Notes: generated by a model not told the origin, from the letters alone. A stretch of 64,000 nt of DNA from Ottowia sp. (GCA_023228705.1 JALOAS010000004.1:1-64000), one strand, 5' to 3'. Counted from the stretch's first letter, positions 17,278 through 25,921 are shown. Numbers and translations: made by a program.

Positions 17278-18264
17278 TTACGCAAATACATGTTGCATGG
17301 CCTCTTCGGGATCCGGGTATGAACTTTCTCGCCCGAATGCAATGGCCGCGTCAACCTTGGCATGCGCGGCTTGCACCAGCTCACGATCGGAATCATCGGT
17401 CAGAGCGCCGGTTTCGATGAGACGTTTCGAGTAGGCAGGAATGGGGTCTTTGGCCTGCAACGCCTCTTTTTCACCTTCGGGGCGGTAGCCTTCGGCATCA
17501 CCAACAAAATGACCGGCAAGACGGTACGTCTCCAGCTCCATCAGCGCTGGTCCCCCACCTTTTCGCATGCGCTCGATGATCTCGCCCGCTGCGTCAAAAA
17601 TGGCATCTGCGTCGTTGCCAGGAACGTAGACGCCGGGCATGCCATATCCTGCAGCTCGTGCGTCATTGCGCGGCACGGCAGTCGACTGTGCTTTGCTAAC
17701 CGAAATGCCCCATGAGTTGTCCTCAACCACGAACAGCACAGGCAGGTTCCAGACTGCCGCCAGATTGAGCGACTCATGAAAGGCTCCCGCATTGGTCGCG
17801 CCCTCGCCCAAGTAGGCGACAGCCACGCCGGGTTTCTTCTGCAAGTGTCGCGAGAGCATCGCGCCGACCGCCGGCGCCAGACCCTGCGCCACGATGCCGG
17901 CGCAGGAGAAATTGACCGTCGGGTCAAACAGGTGCATGTGCCCGCCACGGCCGCCGCTCAGCCCCGTCTTCTTGCCCATGATCTCCGCCACCATGCGGTT
18001 GAGGTCAACGCCCTTGGCGACCGCCACGTGGTGCGGGCGATGGTAGGAGGTGACGACATCGGTTGGCGTCAAGTGGGCACACACGCCAACAGCGCACGGC
18101 TCCTGCCCGTTGGACAGGTGCATCTCACCCGGGATCGGCCCCTCTCCCATGTTGAAGACAGGGGTCTTGCCTTCCATGTAGACGGCCAGCAGCGACTCCT
18201 CTAGATATCGGCTGGTGACCATGTGTTTGTACATCCAGAGCTGCTGCTCAATTGTCGGCTTCAT
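17278..18264 (-). CDS. acoA: thiamine-dependent dehydrogenase E1 component, alpha subunit (acetoin dehydrogenase type)
   Basis: Alpha half of the E1 enzyme, 328 residues, the length of AcoA and bacterial PDH E1-alpha. The thiamine-diphosphate/Mg site is visible as GEGATNAGAFHESLN at 153-167 and EDN at 181-183; Glu replaces the usual Asp of GDG. GGRGGHMHL at 104-112 and HRPHH at 75-79 are also family landmarks. The start at 18264 has AGGAG just upstream. It is the first gene of the operon alpha, beta, lipoyl domain. No dihydrolipoyl acyltransferase (E2) or dehydrogenase (E3) gene is in the window, so those must be supplied elsewhere or not needed. The coding sequence has clearly lower G+C than dnaE2 next to it. 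Confidence 0.87.
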   Translation of the reverse strand: MKPTIEQQLWMYKHMVTSRYLEESLLAVYMEGKTPVFNMGEGPIPGEMHLSNGQEPCAVGVCAHLTPTDVVTSYHRPHHVAVAKGVDLNRMVAEIMGKKTGLSGGRGGHMHLFDPTVNFSCAGIVAQGLAPAVGAMLSRHLQKKPGVAVAYLGEGATNAGAFHESLNLAAVWNLPVLFVVEDNSWGISVSKAQSTAVPRNDARAAGYGMPGVYVPGNDADAIFDAAGEIIERMRKGGGPALMELETYRLAGHFVGDAEGYRPEGEKEALQAKDPIPAYSKRLIETGALTDDSDRELVQAAHAKVDAAIAFGRESSYPDPEEAMQHVFA

Positions 18265-18438
18265 TTTTGCTCCTCATTGTGATTTGTCTGCCAATCAGTT
18301 TAGTACGGCAAATGGTTTTCTGCACAGACCGACTTGGCGCCTTCCAGATACAAGGCAACGGAACTTGCAGCGCCTGGCTCCGTGCGCAGGGCAGATAAAA
18401 AGAAGTGTCGCCCGGCAGCAGTGTCCAGCTGCAACAAC

Positions 18439-21400
18439 TCAATGAAAGTCCCGGCTGGGCGAAAACGCAGCCAGGCGGCCAAGCAGCGGCGTGAGATCCT
18501 GGCAGTGCCGGGCAACGAGATGGCAGACGTGGCCGCCGGTGCTTGCGTCCTTTTGCCACAGCCCGTGCACCGCCAGCAGCCGCGCGCGCAGCATGGGCTG
18601 GCGCTCCTCGGCGGGCAGGCTGGCCCAGACGATGACGTTGACCGGGCCGGTTTCATCTTCCAGCGTGACAAAGATGGTGCCCTTGGCCGTGCCGGGGCGC
18701 TGGCGGCCGACGACGAGACCGCAGGCGCGCACGAGGCGGCCATGCGGAACCTGCGCGAGCTGGCGCGCGGTCTGCAGCTGCCACTGCGCCAGCCGGGGCC
18801 GCAGCAGCGCCAGCGGATGCCGGCGCAGGGTCAGGCCCAGCGCCGCGTAGTCGTGCAGCACGGCCTCGCCCTCGGGCGCGGGTGGCAGCGGCAGCGGTGC
18901 CTCCCGGAGCGGGGCGTCCTGCAGCAGGGCCGAGGTCTTCCGGGTGGCGGCACCCTGCCAGACTTGTTGCCGCCGGTGCCCGGCCAGGCTGTGCAGCGCG
19001 TCGCCGGCAGCCAGGCACTCCAGCGTGCGTGCATCGAGCGCGGCGCGGCGCGCCAGGTCATCGACATGGTCAAAGGGCTGCGCGGCCCGCGCCGCAGCAA
19101 TGCGCCCGGCCGGCGCCTGCCCCAGTCCCTTGACCAGGCGCAGGCCCAGGCGCACGGCGGGCCGGTCCGTATCGGCAGGCTCCAGGGTGCAGTCCCAGTT
19201 GCTGGCGCTGACGTCGGGCGGGCGCACGATGACGCCGCGGCGGCGCGCGTCCTGCACCAGCTGCGCGGGCGCGTAAAAACCCATGGGCTGCGAATTGAGC
19301 AGCGCGGCCAGGTAGGCTTGCGGATGATGGCACTTGAGCCAGGCGCTTTCGTAGGCAATGAGGGCAAAGCTGTACGCGTGGCTCTCGGGGAAGCCGTAGT
19401 CGCCAAAGCCCTTGATCTGCTCGAACAGGCGTTCGGCAAAGCCGGTGTCGTAGCCCCGGGCCTGCATGCCCTGCAGCAGCTTGTCGCGGAACGGCTCCAG
19501 GCCGCCCCTTTTCTTCCAGGTGGCCATGGCACGGCGCAGGCGGTCGGCATCCAGGGCGCTGAAGCCGGCGGCGATCATGGACAGCTGCATGACCTGCTCC
19601 TGGAAGATGGGCACGCCCAGCGTACGCTCCAGCGCCTCGGCCAGGCGCGACGGTGCATCCGGCGTCTCATGGCGCGAGCGCTCGTAATGGATGGCCAGGC
19701 CGCGCCGGGCGCGCTCGCGCGCCTGCAGGTAAGGATGCACCATGCCGCCGGCCACCGGCCCCGGCCGCACGATGGCCACCTGCACCACCAGGTCGTAGAA
19801 GGTGGTGGGCGCCAGCCGCGGCAGCATGCTCATTTGCGCCCGGCTCTCGATCTGGAACAGGCCGACGGTGTCGGCGCGGCGGATCATGGCGTAGGTGGCC
19901 GCATCTTCGGGCACGATGTCGGCGCGCGTGAGCGCCCGCCCGCGCCAGCCGGATGCCAGGTCCAGGCAGCGGCGGATGGCCGTGAGCATGCCCAGCGCCA
20001 GGATGTCGACCTTGAGCCAGCCCAGCGCCTCCAGGTCGTCCTTGTCCCACTGGATGACCTGGCGCCCGGCCATGGCCGCCGGCTCTATGGGCACCAGCTG
20101 CGTGAGCGGCGCCTGGCTGAGCACGAATCCGCCCACGTGCTGGCTGAGGTGGCGCGGCCGGCCGCGCAGCTGCTGCGCCAGCTCCAGCCACAGCGCCGTC
20201 TGCTGCGGCGTGATGCGGATGCCCAGGCGATCGGCCTGCTCCTGCACCTTCTGCCGCGCATCGCCGCCCTCGAAGCCCAGGTGGCCCCTGGCCACGGCGT
20301 CGATCAGCGGCGGCGGCACCTCCAGCGCCGCGCCCACGTCGCGCAGGGCGCTGCGCGTGCGATACGTGATGACCGTGGCCGCCAGCGCAGCGCGCGCGTG
20401 GCCGTACTTGCGGTAGATGTACTGGATGATTTCCTCGCGCCGCTCGTGCTCGAAGTCCACGTCTATGTCGGGCGGCTCGCCCTGCCGGGCCTTGCTGATG
20501 AAGCGCTCGAGCAGCGGGTGCGAAAAGCGCGGATCGGCCTCGGTGATGCCCAGGCAGTAGCAGACCACCGAGTTGGCGGCCGAGCCGCGCCCCTGGCACA
20601 GGATGCCCAGGCGCCGCGCCTCGCGCACGATGTCATGCACGGTGAGAAAGAACATCTCGTAGCGGCACTCGGCAATCAGCGCCAGCTCCCTGGCCAGGAA
20701 TGCCCGGATGCGCGGCGGCACGCCGTCGGGAAAGCGCCAGGCGGCGCCTTCCTGCACCAGCCGCGCCAGCGTTTGCGCGGGCGTCAGCCCCGGCAGCAGG
20801 TTTTCCTGCGGATAGACGTAATGCAGCTGGCCCGGGTCGAAATGGCAGCGTGCCGCAATATCGACGGCGGCAGCCAGCGCATCCGGCGGATAAACCTGCG
20901 CCAGCCGCTCAAGCGGGCGCAGATGGCGCTCGCCATGGGCCTGCAGCGCAAAGCCGCAGTCGGCCACGGGGCGGCGCAGCCGGATTGCCGTCATCACGTC
21001 CTGCAGGCGCTTGGCGCTGCGCACGTGCATGTGCACGTTGCCGGCCGCCACCAGCGGGCAGCCGCTGCCGGCCGAAGCCGCGCGCAGGTGCTGCAGCCAC
21101 AGCACATCGTCCAGGCCGGCGTGCAGCTCGAGCAGCAGCGGAATCCGTGCCTGCAGCACGGGCTCGTCGACGGCGGCAAACGGCAGGCTGCCACGCTCGG
21201 GTGCCCACAGGCACTGGCAGCGTTGCAGCGCCGTCAGTGCCTCGTGCAGCGGCGGCAACGCGTAGCGGCCCTTGGGTGCGCCGCGCCGGCAGGCGCTGAT
21301 GAAGGCGCACAAGTCGCCCCAGCCGGCCAGGTCGGGCGCCAGCGCCACCAGCGTGCCCTGCCCTTCAAAGCGGAATTCGCTGCCGCAGATAAGCTGCAGG

Positions 21401-21714
21401 GCGGTGCCCCGCTCGCGCCGCAGCTCGGCCAGCGCAGTCCAGGCACGAACGATGCCGGCCACCGAGCATTCATCGGTGATGGCCAGCGCGTCATAGCCCA
21501 GCGCGTCGGCACGGCGCAGCAGTTCGGCCGGGCTGGACGCGCCGCGCTGGAAGCTGAAGTGCGTGAGGCAGTGCAGCTCGGCATAGGCGGGTGCGCTGGA
21601 CGCAGCAGCCCTTGCCGGCGCCACCGGCCCGGGCTGGCGATGCAGCGGCAATTGCAGCAGCTTGCCGGGCCGCCCTTCCGACTGCGCCCGTGCCGCGCCT
21701 GACGCCTCAGGCAT
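18439..21714 (-). CDS. dnaE2: error-prone DNA polymerase ImuC/DnaE2
   Basis: Catalytic subunit of the SOS mutasome, a C-family polymerase for translesion synthesis. The 1091-residue product opens with a PHP domain (ELHCLTHFSFQRGASSP, ALAITDECS). The polymerase palm carries GRGSAANS and the catalytic acidic cluster PDIDVDFEHERREEI. The thumb, fingers, helix-hairpin-helix and OB-fold regions follow (ACGLVVGRQRPGTAKGTIFV near the end). The length fits DnaE2, slightly shorter than replicative DnaE. Its ATG overlaps the imuB stop by 8 bp, making it the last gene of imuA-imuB-dnaE2. Expression should follow the LexA-type box upstream of imuA. Confidence 0.95.
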   Translation of the reverse strand: MPEASGAARAQSEGRPGKLLQLPLHRQPGPVAPARAAASSAPAYAELHCLTHFSFQRGASSPAELLRRADALGYDALAITDECSVAGIVRAWTALAELRRERGTALQLICGSEFRFEGQGTLVALAPDLAGWGDLCAFISACRRGAPKGRYALPPLHEALTALQRCQCLWAPERGSLPFAAVDEPVLQARIPLLLELHAGLDDVLWLQHLRAASAGSGCPLVAAGNVHMHVRSAKRLQDVMTAIRLRRPVADCGFALQAHGERHLRPLERLAQVYPPDALAAAVDIAARCHFDPGQLHYVYPQENLLPGLTPAQTLARLVQEGAAWRFPDGVPPRIRAFLARELALIAECRYEMFFLTVHDIVREARRLGILCQGRGSAANSVVCYCLGITEADPRFSHPLLERFISKARQGEPPDIDVDFEHERREEIIQYIYRKYGHARAALAATVITYRTRSALRDVGAALEVPPPLIDAVARGHLGFEGGDARQKVQEQADRLGIRITPQQTALWLELAQQLRGRPRHLSQHVGGFVLSQAPLTQLVPIEPAAMAGRQVIQWDKDDLEALGWLKVDILALGMLTAIRRCLDLASGWRGRALTRADIVPEDAATYAMIRRADTVGLFQIESRAQMSMLPRLAPTTFYDLVVQVAIVRPGPVAGGMVHPYLQARERARRGLAIHYERSRHETPDAPSRLAEALERTLGVPIFQEQVMQLSMIAAGFSALDADRLRRAMATWKKRGGLEPFRDKLLQGMQARGYDTGFAERLFEQIKGFGDYGFPESHAYSFALIAYESAWLKCHHPQAYLAALLNSQPMGFYAPAQLVQDARRRGVIVRPPDVSASNWDCTLEPADTDRPAVRLGLRLVKGLGQAPAGRIAAARAAQPFDHVDDLARRAALDARTLECLAAGDALHSLAGHRRQQVWQGAATRKTSALLQDAPLREAPLPLPPAPEGEAVLHDYAALGLTLRRHPLALLRPRLAQWQLQTARQLAQVPHGRLVRACGLVVGRQRPGTAKGTIFVTLEDETGPVNVIVWASLPAEERQPMLRARLLAVHGLWQKDASTGGHVCHLVARHCQDLTPLLGRLAAFSPSRDFH

Positions 21715-23059
21715 AGACGCCCTGCACGAACCAGCGCGGCGCCGCGGCAGTGGCCTGCCCGGCGGCTGTCAGCCGCTCCCTGTACACCCACAACAGCGGG
21801 CCATCCGCGCATTGCGCCACGAAATAATCACGCGCGACAGGCGCTGGCGGCTGATGCGCCTTGGGCTGCAACGACGTCCACCAGCCGGTTTCCATGCGGT
21901 CTGGCCCCGCCAGCAACCGCAGCCGCTGGCCGCGGAAACAGGGCTCGCCATCCTGCTGCCGCAAGCGTTCTGGCGCCTGCAACAGCCAGAGTGGCGCCAA
22001 CATGTCAACGTCCACCTGCGCCACCGGCGCCGGCTGCGGCAGGGCGGGCAAAGCGGGCACCCAATGCTGCCGCGCTTCGGGGCCGTACACGGCGTCCAGC
22101 ACGGGCGCCACGGCGCAGCCGGCGCCCAGGCGCGCGTGGGCACGCTCGACAAAGCGGTGCCAGGGCTCCCCCTCGGACGCCTCTTCGGGCAGCAGGCTGG
22201 ATGTGGGTGGCAGCCAGGGCGCGGTCTCGAGCACGCGCAGGCGCAGGCTGCTGGCAGGCGCCAGCAGCTGGACGCGCGCCAACTGCTCCGCGAGCAAGCG
22301 CTCCAGGTGCACCATGGCCTGCACCGGTTGCGCCGTGCGCACATCGGTTGCCTGCCAGGGCGGCAACGCCCGTCCGCCGGCCCGGAGCTGATCAAACTGC
22401 CACGCCAGCTCCAGCGCCAGCACGCCCTGCTGGCGTGCAACCAGCCATTGCTGCAGCAAGCCCAGCAGGCGGCGTGCCGTCCACAGCAGCGCCGGCGCCG
22501 AATCGGCGCGTTGCGGCAACTGCAGCGTGCGCCTGAAGCGCTGCGGCAGCGCCTGCCAGCGGTAGCGGTCTGGCGCGCGGCCAAACGCCACGTCCAGCGC
22601 GTGCAGCAGCCCGACGCCAAAACGCCTGGCCAGCGCGCTGCGCGGCAGCGCGTCCAGATCACCCCAGTTGCGCAGGCCCAGCCGCTGCAAGACGGCCGCG
22701 TGCGGACGCGCGGCATCCAGCACGCGCCAGGGCAGGTTGGCCACGGCAAGCGCAGCCACCTCGGAGGGGCTGCGCCCTTGCTGGCGCAAGCGCAGCCGGG
22801 CCAGCGCCACCAGGCTGGTGGCCCCTTCGGCATGCTGCACGGGCGCGGCGCCCGGGCCAGTCTGGAGCAGGCGCTCGAGCAAGGCGCGGCGGCCGCCCCA
22901 CAGCCGCATGCTGCCGGACACCTCCAGCAGCAGCGCCGGGCCTACCCAGGCCACGCGCGGCGTGAAGCGCAAGGCCCACCAGCTGCGGGCCTGGTGCAGC
23001 TCGGCAGGCTCGCCCTCAGCCGGCCATTGCAAAGCGATCCAGTGCATGGCCACCGGCAT
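21707..23059 (-). CDS. imuB: ImuB, Y-family polymerase-like protein of the SOS mutasome
   Basis: Catalytically inactive relative of Y-family polymerases that bridges ImuA, ImuC and the beta clamp. The start at 23059 is chosen for GAGGAGGGAA just before the ATG, giving a 450-residue product opening MPVAMHWIALQW. The LAVANLPWRVLD and LGLRNWGDLDALPRSALARRFG segments match the helix-hairpin-helix part of the family. I do not see the acidic active-site residues of a working Y-family polymerase. It overlaps imuA by 44 bp at its start and dnaE2 by 8 bp at its end, so the cassette is tightly coupled. In-frame codons upstream to 23656 are antisense or shadow sequence over imuA. Confidence 0.9.
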   Translation of the reverse strand: MPVAMHWIALQWPAEGEPAELHQARSWWALRFTPRVAWVGPALLLEVSGSMRLWGGRRALLERLLQTGPGAAPVQHAEGATSLVALARLRLRQQGRSPSEVAALAVANLPWRVLDAARPHAAVLQRLGLRNWGDLDALPRSALARRFGVGLLHALDVAFGRAPDRYRWQALPQRFRRTLQLPQRADSAPALLWTARRLLGLLQQWLVARQQGVLALELAWQFDQLRAGGRALPPWQATDVRTAQPVQAMVHLERLLAEQLARVQLLAPASSLRLRVLETAPWLPPTSSLLPEEASEGEPWHRFVERAHARLGAGCAVAPVLDAVYGPEARQHWVPALPALPQPAPVAQVDVDMLAPLWLLQAPERLRQQDGEPCFRGQRLRLLAGPDRMETGWWTSLQPKAHQPPAPVARDYFVAQCADGPLLWVYRERLTAAGQATAAAPRWFVQGVYA

Positions 23060-23810
23060 GGTTCCCTCCTCTTTCCTGCGGAAACGCCAGCACGTTGGCG
23101 CCGGCACACCCTGGTGAGCCGGCGCTGGCATCCGCCTTGCTGTCCAGCAGGGCCTGCAGCGCCGCATTGTGGGCCGGCAGCCACAGCGGCTGCTCCAGCG
23201 GCGGGCCGCGACGCCTGAGAATGTCAACGCGCAGGCGGGGCATCGCGCCATTCCCATGCAGCGACTCCCGGGCGCATTGCAACGCCAGCCGCAGCGGCGC
23301 GCAGGATGGCGCGGCCGCTGCCGGTCCGGTCGCATCAAGAAAGACAAACAACAGCAGCCGGCTGCGCCGCCTGGCCATGACGTGCAGCCGGCGCAAATGC
23401 GCCGTCCTGGCGCGTGGCAACCAGGCCAGGACAGCCGCCACATCGGCGCAACCGGCGGCCTGCCCGGCCAGCCAGGACGCATCGGCAGCGGATGCGCCGC
23501 GCAGCCACAGCAGGCGCGAGACGGGCAGGCCGGCCGCCACCAGCGCCGGCACGTGGGGCACAAAAGGCGGATCAAGCAGCGCCAGCACGCCCCCTTGCCG
23601 CGATGCGTGCGAGACCAGCGCCGGCAGCAGCAGGGACGACCAGGGCGCCCTGGCATCGGCGACCAGCAGCTCGATCAGCGCAGCCAGCGGCCAGCCACCG
23701 GCCGGCAGTTCGGCGTCCAGCAGTGCGTGGCCGCTGGCCACCGTGGCACTGGTGGCTGGCGCCAGTTCGCTGGCGCGCCAGACGTTGGACAAGACAGGAT
23801 GGGCAGGCAC
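23016..23810 (-). CDS. imuA: ImuA, RecA/SulA-like protein of the SOS mutasome
   Basis: First gene of the mutasome cassette, 264 residues, a diverged RecA-fold protein needed for ImuB/DnaE2 mutagenesis. The start is GTG at 23810 with GGAG about 7 nt upstream. Features typical of the family include LDAELPAGGWPLAALIELL near the N-terminus and VFLDATGP in the middle, with a FPQERGG tail. A LexA-type operator lies 14-33 bp upstream of the start codon. The 44-bp overlap with imuB suggests translational coupling. Family recognition is by fold-level similarity and context, stronger with the two following genes than alone. Confidence 0.87.
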   Translation of the reverse strand: MPAHPVLSNVWRASELAPATSATVASGHALLDAELPAGGWPLAALIELLVADARAPWSSLLLPALVSHASRQGGVLALLDPPFVPHVPALVAAGLPVSRLLWLRGASAADASWLAGQAAGCADVAAVLAWLPRARTAHLRRLHVMARRRSRLLLFVFLDATGPAAAAPSCAPLRLALQCARESLHGNGAMPRLRVDILRRRGPPLEQPLWLPAHNAALQALLDSKADASAGSPGCAGANVLAFPQERGGNHAGGHALDRFAMAG

Positions 23811-23823
23811 GAGAAACTCCAGA

Positions 23824-23843
23824 TACTGGTTGTTTATACAGTA
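23824..23843 (-). promoter_or_regulatory. LexA-type SOS box upstream of imuA
   Basis: On the minus strand the site reads TACTGTATAAACAACCAGTA: exact TACTG and CAGTA half-sites spaced by 10 nt, an excellent match to the gammaproteobacterial TACTG-N10-CAGTA pattern (one difference from CTGT-N8-ACAG). It ends 13 bp before the GTG of imuA, so LexA bound here would block the promoter or start region of the mutasome operon. Confidence 0.88.
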
Positions 23844-23914
23844 TTCTAGAAGATCCGGAGACTGGCTGGCAAGCTGGTCGCAAGCTGCTTCAGCAGGCCG
23901 GGGCCCAGGCGCGG

Positions 23915-25276
23915 TCAGCGCCTGTCTCTGGAGCTACGCTGGCGCAGCTTCCTGCCCCACCACCTGAGCAGCCCGTAGGACAGCTGCAGTTTTTCCTGCC
24001 CCACCGGCAGGTTGGGCGCGGCAACGATCCAGGTTGACTTGGAATATCCCAACTCCTGTGCCGGATAGACGCTGCGGTGGCCGATCATGAGGTAGGCGGC
24101 GGCGCAGGCCCCGGCCACGTACAGCAGCGAGCCGGCGCCAAAGAGCTCGACGCCCATGATCACGGCGGCCACCGGCGTGTTGGAGGCGGACGCGACCACG
24201 GCCACGAAACCCACGGCGGCGCCCTGCGCCGGCTGCAGCCCCAGCAGCGGCGCAAAGGCACCACCGGCCACGGCGCCGATGACGAATTGCGGCGTGACGA
24301 TGCCGGCGTAGAAACCCGAGCCCAGCGTGATGGCCACGAGCAGAATCTTCCAGGCAAAGCCGAGATACGGCATGGTCTCACCCTGCAGCGCACGGTCCAT
24401 GACGGGCAGGCTCAGGCCCAGGTAGTCGCTGGGCAGCACGGTCATGAGCGCAGCCAGGACCACGCCGCCCAGAAAGGGCAGCAGCGGGCACCACACGTGC
24501 AGCCGCTGGTGCAACCAGGCAAAAACCAGCCGCACCAGGCGAATGAGTTCGACAAACCAGGACGCCACCACCCCGCACAGGATGCCGATGGCCACCGTCT
24601 TCAGGAACAGCAGCGTGGTGAATTCAGCATAGAAAGGGATGATGTAGCGCTCGTACGGCACGCCCAGCCTTTGGCTGACGACGTAGGCGGTGACGCCGGC
24701 GACGATGCCCGGGAACAGGAAGTCATGCCGGATGCGGCCTATGGTCAGCATCTCCACGCCGTAGATGGCACCGGCAATGGGCGTGCCAAAGACGCTGGCA
24801 AAGCCGGCGCTGACGCCGCAGGCCACCAGGCGCTTGCGCAGCTCGGGGTTGAGCCGGAGCACCTGTCCCACCCCGGCTGCCACGCTGGCGCCTATGTGCG
24901 AGCACGGGCCTTCCTTGCCTGCCGAGCCGCCGCAGCCCAGCGTGATCAGCGCCGCCACCGGCTTGACCCAGAGCGTGGCCACGGGCATGCGCCCCTGCTG
25001 GGCGTTGACGGCAGCAATGGGTTCGTCGCTCAACTGGTCACGGCCGCGCGGATAGGCGTAATGAAAAAGCAGGCCGTTGGCCAGGCCGCCCAGTGGCAGC
25101 AGGATGGCCAGCCACCACCAGGGCACGTCATAGACGCGGCCTTCGACGAGGAACAGCGCACGCAGGAAGACGCTGCAGAAGACGCCGACCAACGCCCCGG
25201 TGATCATGGCCAGGAACAGCCACTGCACGATGGTGGCCAGCATGACCAGCGGCTCCAGGGGATTGAGACGACGCAT
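23915..25276 (-). CDS. CLC-family chloride channel or anion/proton antiporter
   Basis: Integral membrane protein of the CLC family, 453 residues with about ten hydrophobic helices. The gating-glutamate motif is GSAGKEGP with Glu122, Lys replacing the usual Arg of GREGP. The canonical GSGIP motif is not visible (SDEPIAAVNAQQGRMP occupies that region), and the third motif reads AGIVTPQ rather than GIFAP, so the anion site is non-standard and the transported ion cannot be assigned. Full-length start at 25276; only AGG of CTAGG, part of the repeat inserted immediately upstream, could serve as a weak ribosome site. An in-frame TGA arises right at that insertion junction, so N-terminal loss is possible. 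Confidence 0.85.
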   Translation of the reverse strand: MRRLNPLEPLVMLATIVQWLFLAMITGALVGVFCSVFLRALFLVEGRVYDVPWWWLAILLPLGGLANGLLFHYAYPRGRDQLSDEPIAAVNAQQGRMPVATLWVKPVAALITLGCGGSAGKEGPCSHIGASVAAGVGQVLRLNPELRKRLVACGVSAGFASVFGTPIAGAIYGVEMLTIGRIRHDFLFPGIVAGVTAYVVSQRLGVPYERYIIPFYAEFTTLLFLKTVAIGILCGVVASWFVELIRLVRLVFAWLHQRLHVWCPLLPFLGGVVLAALMTVLPSDYLGLSLPVMDRALQGETMPYLGFAWKILLVAITLGSGFYAGIVTPQFVIGAVAGGAFAPLLGLQPAQGAAVGFVAVVASASNTPVAAVIMGVELFGAGSLLYVAGACAAAYLMIGHRSVYPAQELGYSKSTWIVAAPNLPVGQEKLQLSYGLLRWWGRKLRQRSSRDRR

Positions 25277-25286
25277 GAAATTTCAA

Positions 25287-25519
25287 CCTAGATTCAGCAG
25301 TTGGATGCGTTCGAGCGTGCTGCGATGGGCGTGCCAGGCAAGACGCGACAACGCGCAGACTACTGTCTGCAAGGCGGAGCAACGCAGCATGGCGCGTGCA
25401 GCGCTGTGCGATCGAGCGCATAGCGTGGCCACCAAAATGGTGTGCTTGTGCAAACTTGGCTTTTCCTTTGATCACAACAAGATATGCACACCAAGCAGCG
25501 TTCGACTGCTGAATCTAGG
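25287..25519. mobile_element. IS1380-like miniature element A with target duplication
   Basis: 233-bp non-coding element bounded by a 15-bp perfect terminal inverted repeat (CCTAGATTCAGCAGT at 25287-25301, its reverse complement at 25505-25519). It is flanked on both sides by the same 5-bp sequence TTCAA (25282-25286 and 25520-25524). CCTAGATTC ends and a 5-bp duplication are known for IS1380-family elements such as ISEcp1. No transposase is present, so it must have moved in trans. Its left end is 11 bp from the ATG of the CLC gene. Confidence 0.85.
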
Positions 25520-25921
25520 TTCAACAGGTGCCGCGCTGGCGCGCAGCTTGCAGGCATTGTAGGAAGCTGCAGGTCATTTGTCCGTGCGTACATTTGTCCG
25601 TGCGTGGCGCCAGCTGCCGCCCTGCCCCGTTGCCATCATGGCCTTGAGCGCAGCTGTCTGGCAACACGTAGAATGAAAAGCTTTTGCTGCAAAGCAACAC
25701 GCGGCTTGCCGCAGACTGGCCTTGCATCCGTTGCCGGCACCCTTTCTGCATGCTGGTGCGAAGGACCTGCAAGGGAAGACCGCACTTGCCAACCTGGGCG
25801 CGATGGGCACCGGTCCGGATCGCACGCCACCGGGCGCAACTGAAGCACAGTACATGCTGCCATGTTGCCAGCGCAACGACACACAGGCAAGACACGTGCG
25901 CCCGGGCAGCCGGGGCACACA
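25520..25921. other. intergenic region before the MFS gene
   Basis: About 400 bp after element A. It contains a 16-bp tandem duplication at 25575-25606 but no credible ORF, RNA gene or terminator. It should hold the promoter of the DHA2 exporter gene, which I cannot pin down. Confidence 0.4.
25575..25606. repeat. 16-bp tandem duplication
   Basis: Two adjacent copies of CATTTGTCCGTGCGT followed by A in the first and G in the second, 31 of 32 positions alike after alignment. It could be duplicated operator half-sites or replication slippage in the upstream region of the MFS exporter. Confidence 0.8.

Noticed and set aside
18334..21702. 1122-codon ORF on the plus strand
   Set aside because: Exactly antisense to dnaE2; long opposite-strand frames are a by-product of very high G+C, and the translation (Arg/Gln/His/Ala rich) matches no family.
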